A DNA stretch of 64,000 nt from Methylohalobius sp964654415 (GTDB taxonomy: Bacteria; Pseudomonadota; Gammaproteobacteria; Methylococcales; Methylothermaceae). Below are positions 61,009 through 64,000 of this stretch, piece after piece. The stretch spans positions 124,001 to 188,000 of the forward strand of contig CAZZIP010000001.1 in assembly GCA_964654415.1 (NCBI GenBank). Direction: 5' to 3'. The first letter of the stretch is position 1. Each line of letters opens with the position of its first letter. The notes beneath the pieces were generated by a model. That model worked only from the letters and a program-made list of their open reading frames with translations. It did not search any database and was not told the origin of the DNA. Both the position numbers and the translations under genes were made by a program.

Positions 61009-61018
61009 GGAGGAGGCG

Positions 61019-62005
61019 TTGACCCAACTCATCGACCGTTTCAATCGCCGTATCACTTACCTTCGCATCTCCATCACCGACCGCTGCGATCTGCGTTGTC
61101 TGTATTGCATGGCCGAAGAGATGCGTTTTCTGCCGCGGGCGCAGGTACTCACGCTGGAGGAGATTTATACCATCGCATCGGCCTTTGTGGAGCTTGGCGT
61201 AGAGAAAATCCGCATCACCGGCGGTGAACCCCTGGTGCGGCGTGGTGCCTTGGACTTGATCGAACGGATCGGCCGTCTGCCGCTCAAAGAGCTTACTCTG
61301 ACTACTAACGGCATGCGCCTTGCCGAATGTGCCGAAAGGCTCGTATCCGCAGGGGTGCGGCGAATCAACGTCAGCCTTGACAGCCTCAAGCCTGAGCGCT
61401 TCAGGCGAATCACCCGCTTTGGTGAGTTGGATCGTGTTCTCCTCGGCATTGCAGCAGCCCGCCGCGCCGGATTCGCCAAGGTTAAGCTTAACAGCGTCGT
61501 GATGAAAGGCTATAACCACGATGAAGTCGTCGATCTGGTTCGCTTCGCGGTGGACCAGGGTTTGGACATCAGCTTCATTGAGGAGATGCCGTTGGGGGTG
61601 ATAGAGGAGCACGATCGGGCGGCGGTGTATTACTCATCCGAGCAGGTACGCGCTGATTTGGAGCAAGCGTTCGAACTGTTGCCTACTCCAGAGCGCACGG
61701 GTGGCCCTGCGCGCTATTTCAAAGTCGTCGGGACCGAGACTCGGGTTGGCTTCATCTCCCCCCACAGTCATAATTTCTGCGCTGACTGCAACCGCGTGCG
61801 GCTGACTGCCGAAGGACGGTTGCTCCTGTGTCTCGGCAACGAACACTCGGTGGACCTGAAGCGGGTACTTCGCGGCTATCCCGGCGATGAGGCTAAATTG
61901 CGCCAGGCCATTGTTTCCGCCATGGCGATCAAGCCAGAAAGACATCATTTCAATCTTAACGAACGCCCGATCATTCTCCGCCACATGAACGCGACGGGAG
62001 GGTGA
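61019..62005 (+). CDS. moaA: GTP 3',8-cyclase (molybdenum cofactor synthesis)
   Basis: MoaA is the radical-SAM enzyme of the first molybdenum-cofactor step. Started at the TTG preceded by GAGGAGG it has 328 residues, the family norm: C23-x3-C27-x2-C30 for the SAM cluster, C-A-D-C-N-R-V-R-L-T-x10-C for the second cluster, and the conserved Gly-Gly end. The open frame extends 17 codons upstream into ffh, but that part has no family match. Unusual TTG start. Confidence 0.94.
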   Translation: MTQLIDRFNRRITYLRISITDRCDLRCLYCMAEEMRFLPRAQVLTLEEIYTIASAFVELGVEKIRITGGEPLVRRGALDLIERIGRLPLKELTLTTNGMRLAECAERLVSAGVRRINVSLDSLKPERFRRITRFGELDRVLLGIAAARRAGFAKVKLNSVVMKGYNHDEVVDLVRFAVDQGLDISFIEEMPLGVIEEHDRAAVYYSSEQVRADLEQAFELLPTPERTGGPARYFKVVGTETRVGFISPHSHNFCADCNRVRLTAEGRLLLCLGNEHSVDLKRVLRGYPGDEAKLRQAIVSAMAIKPERHHFNLNERPIILRHMNATGG

Positions 62006-62058
62006 GTTTTGGATTTCCAGTTAGATTTGGACCGTTTGGCAACTAGTTTGGAGGTTGT

Positions 62059-64000
62059 GTGACACAGAATCTTGATCTGCACAGGCTGTCTGGGATGCAG
62101 CTGTTTCAAGATCCCGACCCGGAGGAAACCCGGGAGTGGATAGAGGCTCTGGAGGCAGTGATCCAGGTCCAAGGACCACAGCGGGCGCATTATCTGGTCG
62201 AGCGTCTGATCGACAAGGCGCGTCGTTCGGGAGCCAACATCCCTTTCTCGGCTACCACGGCTTACATCAATACCATCCCGCCGCACCTGGAAAAACGCTG
62301 TCCCGGCGATATGGCCATCGAACGGCGGATCCGTTCCTATGTGCGTTGGAATGCGATGGCCATGGTGGTACAGGCCAACCGCAAATCCACGGAATACGGT
62401 GGGCACATTGCCACTTTCGCCTCGGCGGCCACCCTGTACGAGGTAGGGTTCAATCACTTTTTCCGCGCTCCGACGAAAGATTTTGGTGGCGATCTGGTGT
62501 ATTTCCAAGGGCACGCATCGCCTGGCATCTACGCTAGGGCTTTCCTCGAAGGGCGCTTGACCGAAGAACACCTGCACAATTTCCGTGCCGAAGTGGCGGG
62601 CAAGGGCCTGTCCTCTTACCCGCACCCCTGGCTGATGCCGGATTTCTGGCAGTTTCCTACGGTTTCCATGGGGCTTGGGCCGTTAATGGCCATCTATCAG
62701 GCACGCTTTATGCGCTACCTGCACGATCGGGAACTGCTGGACACTTCAGGACGCAAGGTATGGTGTTTTGTCGGCGACGGCGAGATGGACGAGCCGGAAT
62801 CGCTCGCCGGTCTCTCTTTGGCTGGCCGGGAACAGCTCGACAATCTGATTTTTGTGGTCAACTGCAACCTCCAGCGCCTGGACGGTCCGGTTCGCGGCGA
62901 CGGCAAGATCATCCAGGAACTGGAAGGCTTGTTCCGCGGGGCCGGCTGGAACGTGATCAAGGTGATCTGGGGCTCGCGCTGGGATCCTTTATTGGCTCAG
63001 GATACCAAAGGACTGCTCAAAAAGCGCATGGAGGAGGTGGTGGACGGCGAGTACCAGACCTACAAGGCCAAGGACGGTGCTTATGTGCGCAAGCATTTCT
63101 TTGGTAAGTATCCAGAGCTTCTAGAGATGGTCGCCAACATGTCGGACGAGGAGATCTTCCGTCTCAACCGTGGCGGCCACGACCCGCAGAAAATCTATGC
63201 CGCCTATGCCGCGGCGGTCGAGCACACCGGCCAACCGACAGTGATCTTGGCCAAGACCATCAAAGGCTACGGCATGGGAGAGGCGGGCGAGGGGCGGATG
63301 AATGCCCATCAGCAAAAGAAGCTAGAAGAAAAGGCGCTTAAAGCATTCCGCGATCGCTTCGACATCCCCATTCCCGATGACAAGCTGGCCGAGGCGCCTT
63401 TCTGCAAGCTGCCGCCCAACAGCCCGGAAATGGAGTACCTCCTCGAGCGCCGCCGGGCGCTTGGTGGTTATCTTCCTCAACGCCGGCGCCAGGCTAGCCG
63501 GAAGCTCTCCCAGCCGGAGGAAAGCGCTTTCGATTTCGCCCTCAAGGGAAGCGAAGGGCGGGAGATGTCTACCACTATGATGTTCGTCCGCATCCTGACC
63601 GGGCTTTTGCGCGACCGGAGGTTGGGCAAGCATGTGGTGCCGATCATCCCCGACGAAGCCAGGACTTTCGGCATGGAAGGTTTGTTTCGGCAATATGGCA
63701 TCTACTCCCACGTGGGTCAGCTTTACGAACCCGAAGATGCCGGTGAGATCGCCTATTATCGCGAAGACCAAAAAGGACAGGTCCTCGAAGAAGGTATTAC
63801 CGAGGCCGGGGCGATGGCTGAATGGATCGCCGCGGCGACTTCTTACAGCAGTCACGACCTGCCGATGGTGCCGTTCTATATTTACTATTCCATGTTCGGC
63901 TACCAGCGCGTTGGTGATTTGTGCTGGGCGGCGGGGGATATGCAAGCGCGCGGGTTTTTGTTGGGTGGAACCGCTGGTCGCACTACCTTAGCTGGAGAAG
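62059..64000 (+). CDS. aceE: Pyruvate dehydrogenase E1 component (homodimeric), cut by window end
   Basis: The E1 subunit decarboxylates pyruvate and passes the acetyl group to E2. The visible 647 residues begin at a GTG with GGAGG upstream; the frame stays open to the window end, and the full protein should be near 880-890 residues. Diagnostic segments are I-N-T-I-P, R-S-Y-V-R-W-N-A-M-A-M-V, the cofactor motif C-F-V-G-D-G-E-M-D-E-P-E-S (about 234-246) and H-Q-Q-K-K. The transketolase-like second domain is present up to the edge. The downstream aceF lies outside. Confidence 0.96.
   Translation, partial: MTQNLDLHRLSGMQLFQDPDPEETREWIEALEAVIQVQGPQRAHYLVERLIDKARRSGANIPFSATTAYINTIPPHLEKRCPGDMAIERRIRSYVRWNAMAMVVQANRKSTEYGGHIATFASAATLYEVGFNHFFRAPTKDFGGDLVYFQGHASPGIYARAFLEGRLTEEHLHNFRAEVAGKGLSSYPHPWLMPDFWQFPTVSMGLGPLMAIYQARFMRYLHDRELLDTSGRKVWCFVGDGEMDEPESLAGLSLAGREQLDNLIFVVNCNLQRLDGPVRGDGKIIQELEGLFRGAGWNVIKVIWGSRWDPLLAQDTKGLLKKRMEEVVDGEYQTYKAKDGAYVRKHFFGKYPELLEMVANMSDEEIFRLNRGGHDPQKIYAAYAAAVEHTGQPTVILAKTIKGYGMGEAGEGRMNAHQQKKLEEKALKAFRDRFDIPIPDDKLAEAPFCKLPPNSPEMEYLLERRRALGGYLPQRRRQASRKLSQPEESAFDFALKGSEGREMSTTMMFVRILTGLLRDRRLGKHVVPIIPDEARTFGMEGLFRQYGIYSHVGQLYEPEDAGEIAYYREDQKGQVLEEGITEAGAMAEWIAAATSYSSHDLPMVPFYIYYSMFGYQRVGDLCWAAGDMQARGFLLGGTAGRTTLAGE

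Noticed and set aside
60968..61018. N-terminal extension of moaA within ffh
   Set aside because: The added residues have no family similarity, while the TTG at 61019 has a strong ribosome site and gives the usual length.

Overview
The window looks like chromosomal DNA of a GC-rich gammaproteobacterium, probably an autotroph or methylotroph. Pointers are the Pseudomonas-like order gshB-tonB-algH-ruvX-pyrR-pyrB-pyrC', paired pilT/pilU, a MutL with an endonuclease-type motif, and a carbon cluster gapA-pyk-fbp-tkt-fba-fba built on Calvin-type class II aldolases. I cannot name the genus. I see no rRNA, tRNA, CRISPR array, insertion sequence or prophage. No gap between genes exceeds about 250 bases.

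Layout. 1-5194: the end of prfC, a c-type cytochrome, cysG (siroheme), a TusA-like protein, a HAD phosphatase, rppH and a short PstS-like protein, followed by a hairpin-rich gap between convergent genes. 5195-12962 (minus strand): a tightly packed operon argD-argF-SH3 protein-ilvD-argE-argA-phosphodiesterase, with a terminator-like hairpin in its short leader. 13137-15817: mutL-miaA. 15801-25581 (minus strand): an eight-gene TonB energy and outer-membrane uptake operon (beta-helix protein, DUF3450 protein, TtpC-like ExbB, ExbB, ExbD, TonB, TPR protein, TonB-dependent receptor). Its promoter region holds four tandem 11-bp PHO-box units, so this is probably a phosphate-starvation uptake system and is the most interesting item here. 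25774-33580: central carbon genes, including a tandem pair of aldolases separated by a terminator. 33710-35605: a membrane-anchored cyclic-nucleotide/rhodanese/coiled-coil protein. 35649-36065: rpmB-rpmG. 36201-41753: gshB to the pseudo-dihydroorotase. 41750-46509: pilU, pilT, yggS and a nucleotide-sugar dehydratase. 46758-49273: an outer-membrane protein, prolyl aminopeptidase and ubiX. 49240-50048: a frameshifted DUF3782-like gene. 50173-52964: bioA and ppx. 53109-58763: the flagellar filament cluster fliC-fliD-fliS-flaG plus two small FliT-like genes, behind a sigma-28 promoter. 58744 to the end: a CcsA-like membrane protein, ffh, moaA and the first two thirds of aceE, which runs off the window.

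How the genes work together. The minus-strand arg operon supplies most of the steps from glutamate to citrulline. The carbon cluster links triose phosphates, fructose bisphosphate and pentose phosphates, as needed for a Calvin or ribulose-monophosphate cycle; pgk is absent from it. In the PHO-box operon, ExbB, ExbD and TonB with TtpC and the DUF3450 protein would energise the receptor at the operon's end, with the acidic beta-helix protein as a possible surface or periplasmic partner. Several convergent gene pairs overlap at their stop codons, so the sequence is very compact. All functions are read from sequence motifs and context; no database search was possible.
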